Position numbers and translations under genes: made by a program. The notes beneath the pieces were generated by a model that had not been told where the DNA came from, ran no database searches, and saw only the letters and a program-made list of their open reading frames with translations. A stretch of 64,000 nt of DNA, taken from the NCBI RefSeq assembly GCF_038396765.1, contig NZ_CP150096.1, positions 3,641,001 through 3,705,000 on the forward strand, given 5' to 3'. Below are positions 50,481-58,899 of the stretch, piece by piece (the first letter of the stretch is position 1; every line of letters begins with the position of its first letter). This DNA is from Chitinophaga caseinilytica. GTDB lineage: Bacteria; Bacteroidota; Bacteroidia; Chitinophagales; Chitinophagaceae.

Positions 50481-52307
50481 TCAATTCAATTTCGGCAGCG
50501 GCAGCTCGATGTTGATCAGCGCGCCGGTCTGGTTTTGGTTTTCTATATGGATCACACCTTCGAGGTAGCTGACTTTGGAACGGATGCTGCGCAGCAGGCG
50601 CGGGTCTGACAGGTCGCCGGAAATGCCCTTGCCGTCGTCTTCCACCAGCAGAGCGCAATGATCGTCGTGCTCGATGAGCTGGATGAGCACATGCCCCGCT
50701 TCGGCGTGGCGCAGTACGTTTTGCAGGAGCTCCTGGATGATGCGGTATAATATGTTCTTGAAATTCCGGGAATATTGCGCATCGTCCCCGAACCCGATGA
50801 TCACCAGCTCGATGCGGATGCGGCCTGATGCGTTGGCGATGGATGTCAGATCCGTCACCGCCTTTACAAGCCCGTATTTCTCCATGGCCACCGGTGTGAG
50901 CTGGTGGCTGATGTTGCGCACGGTTTCGCTGATCTCGCGGATGATGCCACTGGCACGGTCTACCGGCTCCGCACCGGAAAGCGGGTTGCCCTTCGCCGCG
51001 TCGAGCTGGAGAGAAGCGAGGGCGAGGAGGGAACCGATTTCGTCGTGCAGCCTGTCCGCCAGTTCTTTCCTTTCATTTTCTTCCACCGTCACGATCGTAT
51101 CCGTCAATTTCTTCTGCTGATCGTGCATCGCCGCCAGCAGGGTTTCCTTTTCTTTCCGGTAGCGCGAAAACCGCGCGGCGAGGCCGAAGGTGATGATGAT
51201 CATTTCCAGCACGATCCCCGCAAACAATCCGTAATGCGCGAAGAAAACGGGGAGTTTCACTTTTCCCAGGTGAAACAGGTCTTCCATCACCGCGAAAAAC
51301 AGTAATACCGACACGGCGGCGAGGTAAATGAGCGATGGACGGTTCCCTTTGGCCACTTTATAGATCAAGCCCGCCACCATAAGCCCCAGCGCCGCGAGCG
51401 AAAAGAACGGCAACGCGCGTAGAATTACCATGGTGGCCTGCGCGTACCGCTGGTAATCGATGGGCCAGAGCGTAGCCACGAGCATGGCCATCCAAACGCC
51501 CTGGGCAAACAGCAAAGGCTGCCGCAACCGGCTCCCGCGTTGCCCCAGGCCGGTAAATACCTTCAAAAACTGGACGGTGAAAATGAAATTGAACAGCACG
51601 AACACCACTCTCGAGCGACTGGGAAAATACGCCGAATCCGGCCACAGATGCTGGAAACCCAGTCCGTTGTTCGACCATATCCAGCCCAGCGTGCTCAGTA
51701 CATAGAGCGCGTACCAGCCATACACCGCGTCTTTCGTGTTCACATAGAGGAACGCGCCGAAAAGCACGATCAGCAGCACGATCCCCGTCAAAATACCGTT
51801 CACCAGGGCAATGCGTTCCTGTTCTGCGAGGAACGGGGCACTGTCGGCCAGCCGCAGCGGCGCCTGCAAAGATTCGTGGTGCTTGTCGATTTTGAGGAAA
51901 TACAGGCCGGGCCCGTTGTTGAATTTGAACACGAACGAAGGATGGATGAGGGGCCGCTGGCGGAAGGGGAAGTAATCGCCGGTGAGGGCGATCAGCCGCA
52001 TGGACTGATGTCCCGAACCATACCACTCGAGGCGGTTGATGTGCGGATTGTCGAGCACGAGAAGCTTGCTGTCCGCAAAAGCCACGTCGGGCGCGGAAAC
52101 GGCGATCCAGAAATGCGAGGTGGTGTAACCGGGATTGAGATAGGCGGGCTCCAGGGACCGGAAACGCCCTTCGTTCCAGGCGTCCAGCACCGCAGCGGGC
52201 GATAGCTGGCGGGAACTGTCTTCCAGCACGCGGAAGGCGGACTGGCCGGCAACAGACAGCCAGCAACAGAGTGTGCATACGATCGACAGGAACGCCCCTT
52301 TGCTCAT
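50481..52307 (-). CDS. 7TMR-DISM sensor histidine kinase (HisKA_3 type)
   Basis: The start at 52307 (MSKGAFLSIVCTLCCWLSVAGQ) gives a signal peptide and 608 residues. A periplasmic 7TMR-DISM extracellular domain (about 25-180) comes first. Seven membrane helices (about 190-390) follow, for example ALVNGILTGIVLLIVLFGAFLYV and LYVLSTLGWIWSN. Then come HisKA_3 dimerisation with the His in RLHDEIGSLLALASLQLDAAK and a HATPase domain (QELLQNVLRHAEAGHVLIQL, DDGKGIS). It should sense an outside ligand and phosphorylate the downstream regulator. The ligand is unknown. Confidence 0.94.
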   Translation of the reverse strand: MSKGAFLSIVCTLCCWLSVAGQSAFRVLEDSSRQLSPAAVLDAWNEGRFRSLEPAYLNPGYTTSHFWIAVSAPDVAFADSKLLVLDNPHINRLEWYGSGHQSMRLIALTGDYFPFRQRPLIHPSFVFKFNNGPGLYFLKIDKHHESLQAPLRLADSAPFLAEQERIALVNGILTGIVLLIVLFGAFLYVNTKDAVYGWYALYVLSTLGWIWSNNGLGFQHLWPDSAYFPSRSRVVFVLFNFIFTVQFLKVFTGLGQRGSRLRQPLLFAQGVWMAMLVATLWPIDYQRYAQATMVILRALPFFSLAALGLMVAGLIYKVAKGNRPSLIYLAAVSVLLFFAVMEDLFHLGKVKLPVFFAHYGLFAGIVLEMIIITFGLAARFSRYRKEKETLLAAMHDQQKKLTDTIVTVEENERKELADRLHDEIGSLLALASLQLDAAKGNPLSGAEPVDRASGIIREISETVRNISHQLTPVAMEKYGLVKAVTDLTSIANASGRIRIELVIIGFGDDAQYSRNFKNILYRIIQELLQNVLRHAEAGHVLIQLIEHDDHCALLVEDDGKGISGDLSDPRLLRSIRSKVSYLEGVIHIENQNQTGALINIELPLPKLN

Positions 52308-52353
52308 CCGGTACAGGAATGGTTGAGGCAACAAGATAACAATTGATAAGGGA

Positions 52354-52986
52354 TCATGGCGACTTTTTGTCGAGCAGATCGTCGAGCGTCTGAAGATCGT
52401 CCTGGAAAATGGGTTTGTGGAAGCAGTGGAGCCGTTCGAGCATTTCGAGGAGGCGGTATTGTTCGCGGGGGAGGAGATCGCCGAGGATGAGCCGCGAAAT
52501 TTTGTCCATATCGCCGAAAAGCGCACCCATCATCTGCTGGCCGGCGCCGCTTACCTGGATGAGTTTGCTGCGCTTGTCTCCCGGGTCGGGCGTTTCCTCG
52601 ATGAAGCCGAGTTTCACGAGCCGGTTGATGATTTCCATGCCCGTCGGTTTTTCCTGGATGTTCTGCTGGATGAGGGCCGTCTTATTCATGGGGCCGTACT
52701 GCAGGAGCGAAACCATGTAGCCGAACTCGTCCATCGATTGTATAGGCCTGCTTTCCAGGGCGCGCTTGAAATACAGTTTGGCGTACCGGTGCATATACAC
52801 CAGCAGTTTGCTGATCAGACCGGGTACGTGGTCGTCGCTGTAATGGTCCGTGGTCCTGACCGTTTCCGGCGATTCGCCTTCCCGCAACCATCGCACGAAA
52901 TCCTTGATATCACCTTTCCCATTGCCGCCCGATTGCTCATACGCCTCCGTCAGATCGATCAGTTGTTTGAGTAAACTGTAATTCAA
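52354..52986 (-). CDS. MarR family transcriptional regulator
   Basis: The 210-residue product starts with a TTG at 52986; no better ATG is in frame nearby. The core is a MarR winged helix: MDEFGYMVSLLQYGPMNKTALIQQNIQEKPTGMEIINRLVKLGFIEETPDPGDKRSKLIQVSGAGQQMM (about residues 85-153). There is also an N-terminal extension of about 55 residues that MarR proteins usually lack. The signal it senses is unknown. It lies 46 bases upstream of the sensor kinase, so it may share the operon. AGATAAA repeats 22 bases apart lie just ahead of it (53015 and 53037). Confidence 0.86.
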   Translation of the reverse strand: MNYSLLKQLIDLTEAYEQSGGNGKGDIKDFVRWLREGESPETVRTTDHYSDDHVPGLISKLLVYMHRYAKLYFKRALESRPIQSMDEFGYMVSLLQYGPMNKTALIQQNIQEKPTGMEIINRLVKLGFIEETPDPGDKRSKLIQVSGAGQQMMGALFGDMDKISRLILGDLLPREQYRLLEMLERLHCFHKPIFQDDLQTLDDLLDKKSP

Positions 52987-53365
52987 TTTGTAATGTTTCC
53001 AGCGTCAATTTAACAGATAAATTGCAATCGATTAGTAGATAAACATTTTATTATATCCAAATTTAGACTATTTTTATACTAATGAATGCATGCATTCATT
53101 TTTTGGCTGATTGCCGGCACCTTCCCGGAAACGGGATTGGGGGCGGTGAAAGGTCAATTCAGATGGAGTGTAGAGACCGCTTCACTCCTGGAGCGGTTAT
53201 TTTCCACTTTTCCGAAATTAATGGGCGCAGGTGGTTTGCTCAGTGTCCGAAAGCGGACGCCCCCTGTTCGCCATCGAACGTGCCTTGATTTCAGAATCCG
53301 CCATGGTGGCCGGTTTGATTGCCGGCACGGGGATTGTTCCCATCGATTCGACCAATATTTCGCTT
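52987..53365. other. 379-base divergent intergenic region with a perfect 20-base palindrome
   Basis: AATGAATGCATGCATTCATT occupies 53081-53100 and is its own reverse complement. It is followed by TTTT but has no loop, so it is more likely an operator than a terminator. The first half is AT-rich and holds AGATAAA at 53015 and 53037. Short frames here look non-coding. This region separates the MarR and permease genes. Confidence 0.55.
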
Positions 53366-55717
53366 ATGTTCAGGCATTCCCTGCTGCTGATCTTCCGGAA
53401 TTTCAAAAAATTCAGGACCACGTTTCTCATTAACCTCATCGGCCTTTCCAGCGGACTGGCCTGCGCCATGCTGATTTGTTTATGGGTAATGGACGAGTGG
53501 CGGATGGATAAAAACTTCCCGCACGATGCGCGCATCCTGCATGTGCTGGGCAACCACCATCAAACGGCCGGCATCAAAACGTCGCTGCACACGCCTGGCG
53601 TGCTGGCCGAGGCCCTGAAACAGGATTTTCCGGAAGTGGAGTATGCGGTAGCCACGCGGCCGCCGGGTACGATGCCCAAATTCACGATCGGCACGGGCAC
53701 GGAAAGCTTTAAAGCGAGACATCTGTTCGCCAGCCAGGATTACTTCCGGATCTTCCCTTTTCCGCTGGCAGACGGCAATCCTGAAAAAGCGCTGTCCGGG
53801 AAGGAATCCATACTGCTGTCCGAATCCATGGCCAGGAAAATGTTCCATACTACGGAAGGGCTCATCGGCAAGCCGGTTACCTGGCAGCAGAAGCGGCAAT
53901 TCACGATCTCGGGGATCTTCAGGGATCTGCCGCCAAACGTTTCCGAACCGTACGATTACATCCTGTCTTACGATATTTTTCTAAAGGAATTCAATGTGCA
54001 TTGGGACAACCATAATGCCATGACCTTCGTCATGCTCAAGCCCGGGGCGGATGTTGGCGCGTTCAACAAAAAGATAGCGGATTACATCAATACGAAGATC
54101 GATTTTACGTCCGTAAAGTTGAGCACGCAGCGGCATTCGGAAAACTATCTGTACGGGAATTTCACGAACGGCGTGCAGGATGGAGGGCGGATCGAATATG
54201 TGCGGCTGTTTTCGCTCGTCGCGATTTTCATTTTGCTGATCGCCAGCATCAATTTCATGAACCTGTCTACGGCCCGCGCATCGCGGCGGATGAAGGAGGT
54301 AGGCGTGAAAAAAGCCATTGGTGCGGGGAAGGGCTCGCTCATTTTCCAGTACCTCGGTGAATCGGTGCTGATATCTTTTATATCGTTCATCGTGGCGCTG
54401 GCAGCGGTTTACCTGCTGCTGCCGTTTTTCAATACCGTAACAGCGAAACAACTGACGCTTTTTGCGGATATGCGACTGATCGGTTTTTTCGCGGTGCTGA
54501 CGTTGGCAACGGGCTTGCTGGCAGGGAGTTACCCGGCGCTGTACCTGTCGGGATTCAGGCCGGTGGCGATTTTGAAAGGCAACTTTACTTCGTCGCTGCG
54601 CGAATTATGGGTGCGCAAAGGATTGGTGGTTTTCCAGTTCTCGATTTCGATCGTACTGATCCTGGCAGTGATCGTGGTGTTTATGCAGTTGCGCTACGTA
54701 CAAAATAAGAACATGGGGTACGACCGGGAGAATGTGGTCTATTTTTTCAAGGAAGGGCCTATGAAAGAAGAAAGCCGCCTGTTCATGCAACGGCTGCGCG
54801 AACTGCCCGGCGTGGTAAACGCGAGCAACGCCACCGGCAACGTGACCACGCATTGGGGCACTACCACCGGGGTGGAATGGCCGGGAAAAGATAAAGATGC
54901 GAATATTGAATTCGGATGCCAGTCGATCGACGTGGGCTTCATCGAAACGATGGGCCTCCAAATGGCGCAGGGCCGTTCTTATTCCGCAGATTTCCCGTCC
55001 GACAGCTCGGGCCTCATCATCAACGAGGCGGCCGTGGCCGTGATGGGGCTCAGCGATCCGGTAGGAAAGGAAGTCACGTTTTGGGGCGACAAATGCAAGA
55101 TCATAGGTGTGGTAAAGAATTTCCATTTCAAATCGGTGCACAAGGCGATGTCGCCCTGGCTGTATTATTTCCGTCCAGACCAGGCATCGGCAGTGGTGGC
55201 GCGACTGCGGCCGGAAAACACGAAGGAAACCGTGGCGCGCATCGAATCGCTTATCCGCGAAATGAATCCCGGCAGCGTACCCGAGCTGAAATTCATGGAC
55301 GAAGACTTCCAGGCCGTATATCAGACGGAGTCGAGGGTTGGCGTATTGTCGCGTTATTTCGCGGGGATCGCGATCCTTATTTCCTGCCTCGGCTTATTTG
55401 GCCTGGCGGCGTTTTCGGCGGAGCGGCGGATGAAAGAGATCAGCATCCGGAAAGTATTGGGCGGGAGCGGCGCGCATATCATTTACCTGTTGTCGGCCGA
55501 TTTTACGAAACTGGTGCTGGTAGCAATTTGTGTGGCATTGCCCATTGGCTACTGGATCGCCAGTAATTGGCTCGATACTTTCGCTTACCGCATCGAACTG
55601 CAGTGGTGGTACTTTGTGGTGGCGGGCATGTTTGCGCTGGCGATCGCCTGGTTGACGGTCGGGAGCCAGGCGGTGAAAGCCGCGCGCACCAACCCGGTAC
55701 GGCATTTGAAAGATTAA
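53366..55717 (+). CDS. MacB/FtsX-type ABC transporter permease, no ATPase
   Basis: The start at 53366 (MFRHSLLLIFRNFKKFRTTFLINLIGLSSGLACAMLICLW) gives 783 residues. The layout is two FtsX halves. The first has the MacB-like periplasmic domain (about 45-265) and three membrane helices (LVAIFILLIASINFMNLSTARASRRMKEVGVKKAIGAGKGSLI...). The second has the same layout (AGIAILISCLGLFGLAAFSAERRMKEISIRKVLGGSGAHI). MKE(I/V)(G/S)(I/V)(K/R)K is the FtsX signature and is seen in both halves. No ATPase is adjacent, as often in Chitinophagaceae. Likely exports a lipid, peptide or drug. Confidence 0.92.
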   Translation: MFRHSLLLIFRNFKKFRTTFLINLIGLSSGLACAMLICLWVMDEWRMDKNFPHDARILHVLGNHHQTAGIKTSLHTPGVLAEALKQDFPEVEYAVATRPPGTMPKFTIGTGTESFKARHLFASQDYFRIFPFPLADGNPEKALSGKESILLSESMARKMFHTTEGLIGKPVTWQQKRQFTISGIFRDLPPNVSEPYDYILSYDIFLKEFNVHWDNHNAMTFVMLKPGADVGAFNKKIADYINTKIDFTSVKLSTQRHSENYLYGNFTNGVQDGGRIEYVRLFSLVAIFILLIASINFMNLSTARASRRMKEVGVKKAIGAGKGSLIFQYLGESVLISFISFIVALAAVYLLLPFFNTVTAKQLTLFADMRLIGFFAVLTLATGLLAGSYPALYLSGFRPVAILKGNFTSSLRELWVRKGLVVFQFSISIVLILAVIVVFMQLRYVQNKNMGYDRENVVYFFKEGPMKEESRLFMQRLRELPGVVNASNATGNVTTHWGTTTGVEWPGKDKDANIEFGCQSIDVGFIETMGLQMAQGRSYSADFPSDSSGLIINEAAVAVMGLSDPVGKEVTFWGDKCKIIGVVKNFHFKSVHKAMSPWLYYFRPDQASAVVARLRPENTKETVARIESLIREMNPGSVPELKFMDEDFQAVYQTESRVGVLSRYFAGIAILISCLGLFGLAAFSAERRMKEISIRKVLGGSGAHIIYLLSADFTKLVLVAICVALPIGYWIASNWLDTFAYRIELQWWYFVVAGMFALAIAWLTVGSQAVKAARTNPVRHLKD

Positions 55718-55730
55718 TTTACCCTGATAG

Positions 55731-55767
55731 GAAAACGGCCCGCAAGCGATCATCGTTTGCGGGCCGT
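55731..55767 (-). terminator. Rho-independent terminator of the universal stress protein gene
   Basis: ACGGCCCGCAAGCGAT (55735-55750) pairs with ATCGTTTGCGGGCCGT (55752-55767) with one G-T pair. The minus strand has TTTT after it. Confidence 0.8.
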
Positions 55768-55788
55768 CCCATTTTGAAAAGGATATCG

Positions 55789-56604
55789 TCAACGGATCAC
55801 GAGCACGGGAATCCCGGCGTTGTATGCCAGTTGTTTGGTGGCGCTGCGGTGGAACAGTTCCGCGAAGAAGCCGTATTCCCCGGGGATGGCAAGCAACAGG
55901 TCTGCATTCGTTTCCCCGGCATATTGCTGGATGGCGGCCACCAGGTCGGTATGCTGGATCTCGCGGTATTGCGCGGCTTCGATTTGTAAAGCTTCGGTGA
56001 GCGCGGGCGGCGGTGTGTTGTCGGGCTCGTCTTTCGAAACATGCACCACTTCGATGTGCGCGTCGAGGGATTTGAGCAGGGAGCGGACGGCTTCCGCCTG
56101 TTCGGGCTGCAGCACCTGCTTGCGGTCGTACGCGAAGAGGATGCGCTTCACTTTGCGCGGTTCGGCGGCGGTGGGAACGATGATGAGGGGGACGTGTGTG
56201 CTATGGGCCACATCGAGCGCATTGCTGCCGATGAAACGTTGTCCCAGGGGGCTTTTCCCGGTAATGCCCATCACGATGAAGGCGAACTGCGCGGCTTTCG
56301 TGGCGGCCTGCACGGCTTCCATGAAGGGGAGGCCGTTAATGTGTGTATCCAGCTGCACATATTCCACGAGCTCGGATTGGAGGTCCTGCTTCCATTTGGC
56401 CATTTCCGTTTCCACGCCATGAATATATTCCGGGGAATCGCCCGGGAGCACGGCCATGACGGTGGAGTTGGCGGCGGGAGGGAGCCCATAGGCATGGAAC
56501 AGGGTGATCGACGCCGGCTGTATCTGTCGGGCGAGGGAAATGGCGTACCGTGCGGCATGGAAGGCTGTGTCTGAAAAGTCTACCGGAACGAGGATTCTTT
56601 GCAT
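55789..56604 (-). CDS. Tandem universal stress protein (UspA type)
   Basis: The 271-residue product has two Usp domains. The first starts MQRILVPVDFSDTAFHAARYAISLA and ends VMGITGKSPLGQRFIGSNALDVAHSTHVPLIIV, with the ATP motif G2xG9xG(S/T) intact (GITGKSPLGQRFIGS). The second starts KRILFAYDRKQVLQPEQAEAV and ends LLLAIPGEYGFFAELFHRSATKQLAYNAGIPVLVIR, whose ATP motif is degraded. Tandem Usp proteins bind ATP and act in stress survival. It is on its own, with its own terminator. Confidence 0.93.
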   Translation of the reverse strand: MQRILVPVDFSDTAFHAARYAISLARQIQPASITLFHAYGLPPAANSTVMAVLPGDSPEYIHGVETEMAKWKQDLQSELVEYVQLDTHINGLPFMEAVQAATKAAQFAFIVMGITGKSPLGQRFIGSNALDVAHSTHVPLIIVPTAAEPRKVKRILFAYDRKQVLQPEQAEAVRSLLKSLDAHIEVVHVSKDEPDNTPPPALTEALQIEAAQYREIQHTDLVAAIQQYAGETNADLLLAIPGEYGFFAELFHRSATKQLAYNAGIPVLVIR

Positions 56605-56751
56605 GCTGATTCGTTTTCCAGAAATAACAAACTTGAGTAAGGATTGTTATGGCGGGATGGCAACGCACAGAGGCCCAGAACGTTACATTTCGCCCGAAAA
56701 TAAATCTGCCAGCGAATTGTCTTTCTTCGGATAACATAGCGCGAAAAAATC

Positions 56752-56759
56752 TATTTTTG
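56752..56759 (+). promoter_or_regulatory. Candidate -7 element for the first glycosyltransferase gene
   Basis: TATTTTTG, 53 bases before the ATG at 56813. No clear -33 element. Confidence 0.35.
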
Positions 56760-56812
56760 CGACCCCCGGGTGTAAATTTTTCCCGGACTGTCATTCACTT
56801 TAAATATCCTGT

Positions 56813-57934
56813 ATGGGGGTCAGCATAGACGTTGTAATTCCATCTTTCCGGCTTATCGAACATTACCTGGTGCCCATTCTGCAGCTGAAAAGGCCTGCAG
56901 GGGCGAGGGTGCGGTTCTATCTGCTGTCCGACAACCCGGAAGTGGCGGTTTCACCGGCTATTGCTGATATGGTGAACGGGACGGACGTGTTCCTGGAGGT
57001 AAATCCGCAGAACATGGGCGCCGCTTATACGCGCAACCGCGGGATCGAATCCGGGGATGGCGACTGGGTATTGTTCCTCGACGACGATATCACCGTTCCT
57101 GCTGATCTACTGGAAATCTACGCCCGTGCTGCGGAGCAGGAGCCCCGGGCCACGGGGTTCATCGGCCTTGTCCGCCTCCCGGCGCCCGGAAAGCCTTTCT
57201 CCGACGCCATCCTCGCCAGCGGCAGCATGGATATTTTCACGATCGCGGAGCACCGGAAAGATTTTGCCTGGGGCGCCACGGCCAATATCATGGTGCGCCG
57301 TTCCGCCATCGGGAACATCCGGTTTTCGGAGGTGTACCCGAAATCGGGCGGGGGTGAAGACGTGGATTTTTTCCTGAAAGTGCGCGCCGCCAATCAATAC
57401 GAAAATTACCGGACGCTCCCGGCCGCCGAAGTGAATCACCCCTGGTGGAAAAACGAAGCGCCCGATTTCAAGCGGCCGTTCCGCTATGGGACCGGCAATG
57501 CGCTGTTACCGGAACAATTGCCGCAGCATGCGTCGCGGGAGTTGCCCAATACGGTGGAAACGGTATTGCTGGCCGTTGTGGCGGCGATCGTTGCGGCTGT
57601 TGTGAAACCTGCGCTGCTGGGGCCTATCGGTATTTTTATCGGGGGCGTTCTGGCGATAGAATGTATCGCTACCACGGTGCAGTCCATCAAGCGGAAAGCA
57701 AAGCCCGGGCTATTGGTGTACTGGTATGTGGTGTTATTGCGGCTGAGCCACGATCTGGGCCTGTTGTGGGGGAATCTGCGGAGAGGGAAAATTGAAGGGA
57801 TCACACGGCGTTTCAACGATAATGGCGGATTCCGGAAAAGCAACCTCTTCCGGACCAATACCTATAAAATTGTAAAATGGATTTTATATCCGCTGCTGAT
57901 CTGGCTGGCTTGGTCGGTCTACACTTCGGCGTAA
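56813..57934 (+). CDS. Family 2 glycosyltransferase with C-terminal membrane segments
   Basis: The 373-residue protein has the GT-A core of family 2: SIDVVIPSFRLIEHYLVPIL at the start, NMGAAYTRNRGIESGDGDWVLFLDDDITVP with the DxD-type triad LDDD (about residues 84-87), and WGATANIMVRRSAIGNIRFSEVYPKSGGGEDVDFFLKV with the catalytic ED. The C-terminal 120 residues hold membrane segments (TVLLAVVAAIVAAVVKPALLGPIGIFIGGVLAI and WILYPLLIWLAWSVY). It likely adds a sugar at the inner membrane. It overlaps the convergent glycosyltransferase gene by 16 bases. Confidence 0.92.
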   Translation: MGVSIDVVIPSFRLIEHYLVPILQLKRPAGARVRFYLLSDNPEVAVSPAIADMVNGTDVFLEVNPQNMGAAYTRNRGIESGDGDWVLFLDDDITVPADLLEIYARAAEQEPRATGFIGLVRLPAPGKPFSDAILASGSMDIFTIAEHRKDFAWGATANIMVRRSAIGNIRFSEVYPKSGGGEDVDFFLKVRAANQYENYRTLPAAEVNHPWWKNEAPDFKRPFRYGTGNALLPEQLPQHASRELPNTVETVLLAVVAAIVAAVVKPALLGPIGIFIGGVLAIECIATTVQSIKRKAKPGLLVYWYVVLLRLSHDLGLLWGNLRRGKIEGITRRFNDNGGFRKSNLFRTNTYKIVKWILYPLLIWLAWSVYTSA

Positions 57935-58719
57935 CCGTTCAGGCATGAAATGATATTGTACCGGATCGTTTCCATGTAGCGGTATTCATTGGCTTCCACT
58001 TCCGATTTGCTGTTGCATTTGTGATGGAGGTGGTAACAATTCGCGGCCAGTTTCAACCTGATTTTCTTGATGCCTGCATTGATCAGCCGGGCGGCAAACT
58101 CATTGTCTTCCGAGCCCCAGCCGCTGAAAGTATTGTTATAGCCATTTACGGCGATAAAATCGTTTTTCCAGAATGCGAGGTTGCAACCCCGGGTTTTCGT
58201 GGCGTCCTGTTTGGACAGCTGGAAGAGCCAGGAAAGGAGGGGAATGCGGAGGGAATTGAAGCGGTTGCTGATGCCGGGGGAAAAGCAATAGATGGGATCG
58301 AATGCGCCGTTGCTGAGGATGCTGCCGGTGCGGTGCTCCTCTACCATGGTGCGGGCGCCCTGGATGAAGATACCGCGGCGTGCGTGGCGGATATGATCTT
58401 CCACGAACTTCGGGTGCAGCACGATATCGCCATCGATTTCGATGATATATTCGGATTCCGACAGCTTAACTGCCTTATTGAGGATAATGCTTTTACGGAA
58501 ACCATCGTCTTCATGCCATGCATGCCGGAATGGTATACCCATCAACGCCGCATATTTGCGGATGACCAGCTCTGTTGCTGCGCCGGAGCCATCATCGGCA
58601 ATGATGATCTCGTCGGGCAGCCGGGTTTGGCGCATCACACTTTTCAATACGGCCTCCAGCGCCTTGGGCCAGTTGTAGGTAGATATCAGTAATCCTACTG
58701 TGAATGATTTATTTTCCAT
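57919..58719 (-). CDS. Family 2 glycosyltransferase (GT2 with galactosyltransferase-like C-terminus)
   Basis: The 266-residue protein has TVGLLISTYNWPKALEAVLKSVMRQTRLPDEIIIADDGSG (about residues 7-46) and the metal site YIIEIDGDIVLHP. The galactosyltransferase-type ED motif is in FSGWGSEDNEFAARLINAG, and a short C-terminal region follows. It has no membrane segments. It probably works with the convergent family 2 enzyme and the MsbA-like exporter to build surface glycan. It is downstream of that exporter gene, 180 bases away. Confidence 0.93.
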   Translation of the reverse strand: MENKSFTVGLLISTYNWPKALEAVLKSVMRQTRLPDEIIIADDGSGAATELVIRKYAALMGIPFRHAWHEDDGFRKSIILNKAVKLSESEYIIEIDGDIVLHPKFVEDHIRHARRGIFIQGARTMVEEHRTGSILSNGAFDPIYCFSPGISNRFNSLRIPLLSWLFQLSKQDATKTRGCNLAFWKNDFIAVNGYNNTFSGWGSEDNEFAARLINAGIKKIRLKLAANCYHLHHKCNSKSEVEANEYRYMETIRYNIISCLNGYAEV

Positions 58720-58899
58720 CCCAGGTCGATTAATTCGGGTTTTTTAACAAAGACAGGCCTTCTGCTGACCTTTCTTTCGCTTATAGTCAGGTACTGTTCG
58801 CAATACAGGTATAACGGATAGCTTGGCAAAGATGTTACAATCGATTTTGCAAAAAACTTATATAAGTTACAAAAAAAGCGAATATATATAAAAATATTT
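58720..58899. other. AT-rich gap with a 14-base palindrome
   Basis: AACTTATATAAGTT is a perfect palindrome at 58855-58868. On the minus strand it is followed by TTTT, so it may end the exporter transcript, or it may be an operator of the glycosyltransferase gene. No convincing ORF is present. Confidence 0.4.

Noticed and set aside
53086..53433. Possible 115-codon gene ahead of the MacB-like gene
   Set aside because: It starts inside the 20-base palindrome and runs into the permease gene in another frame; the sequence lacks protein character.
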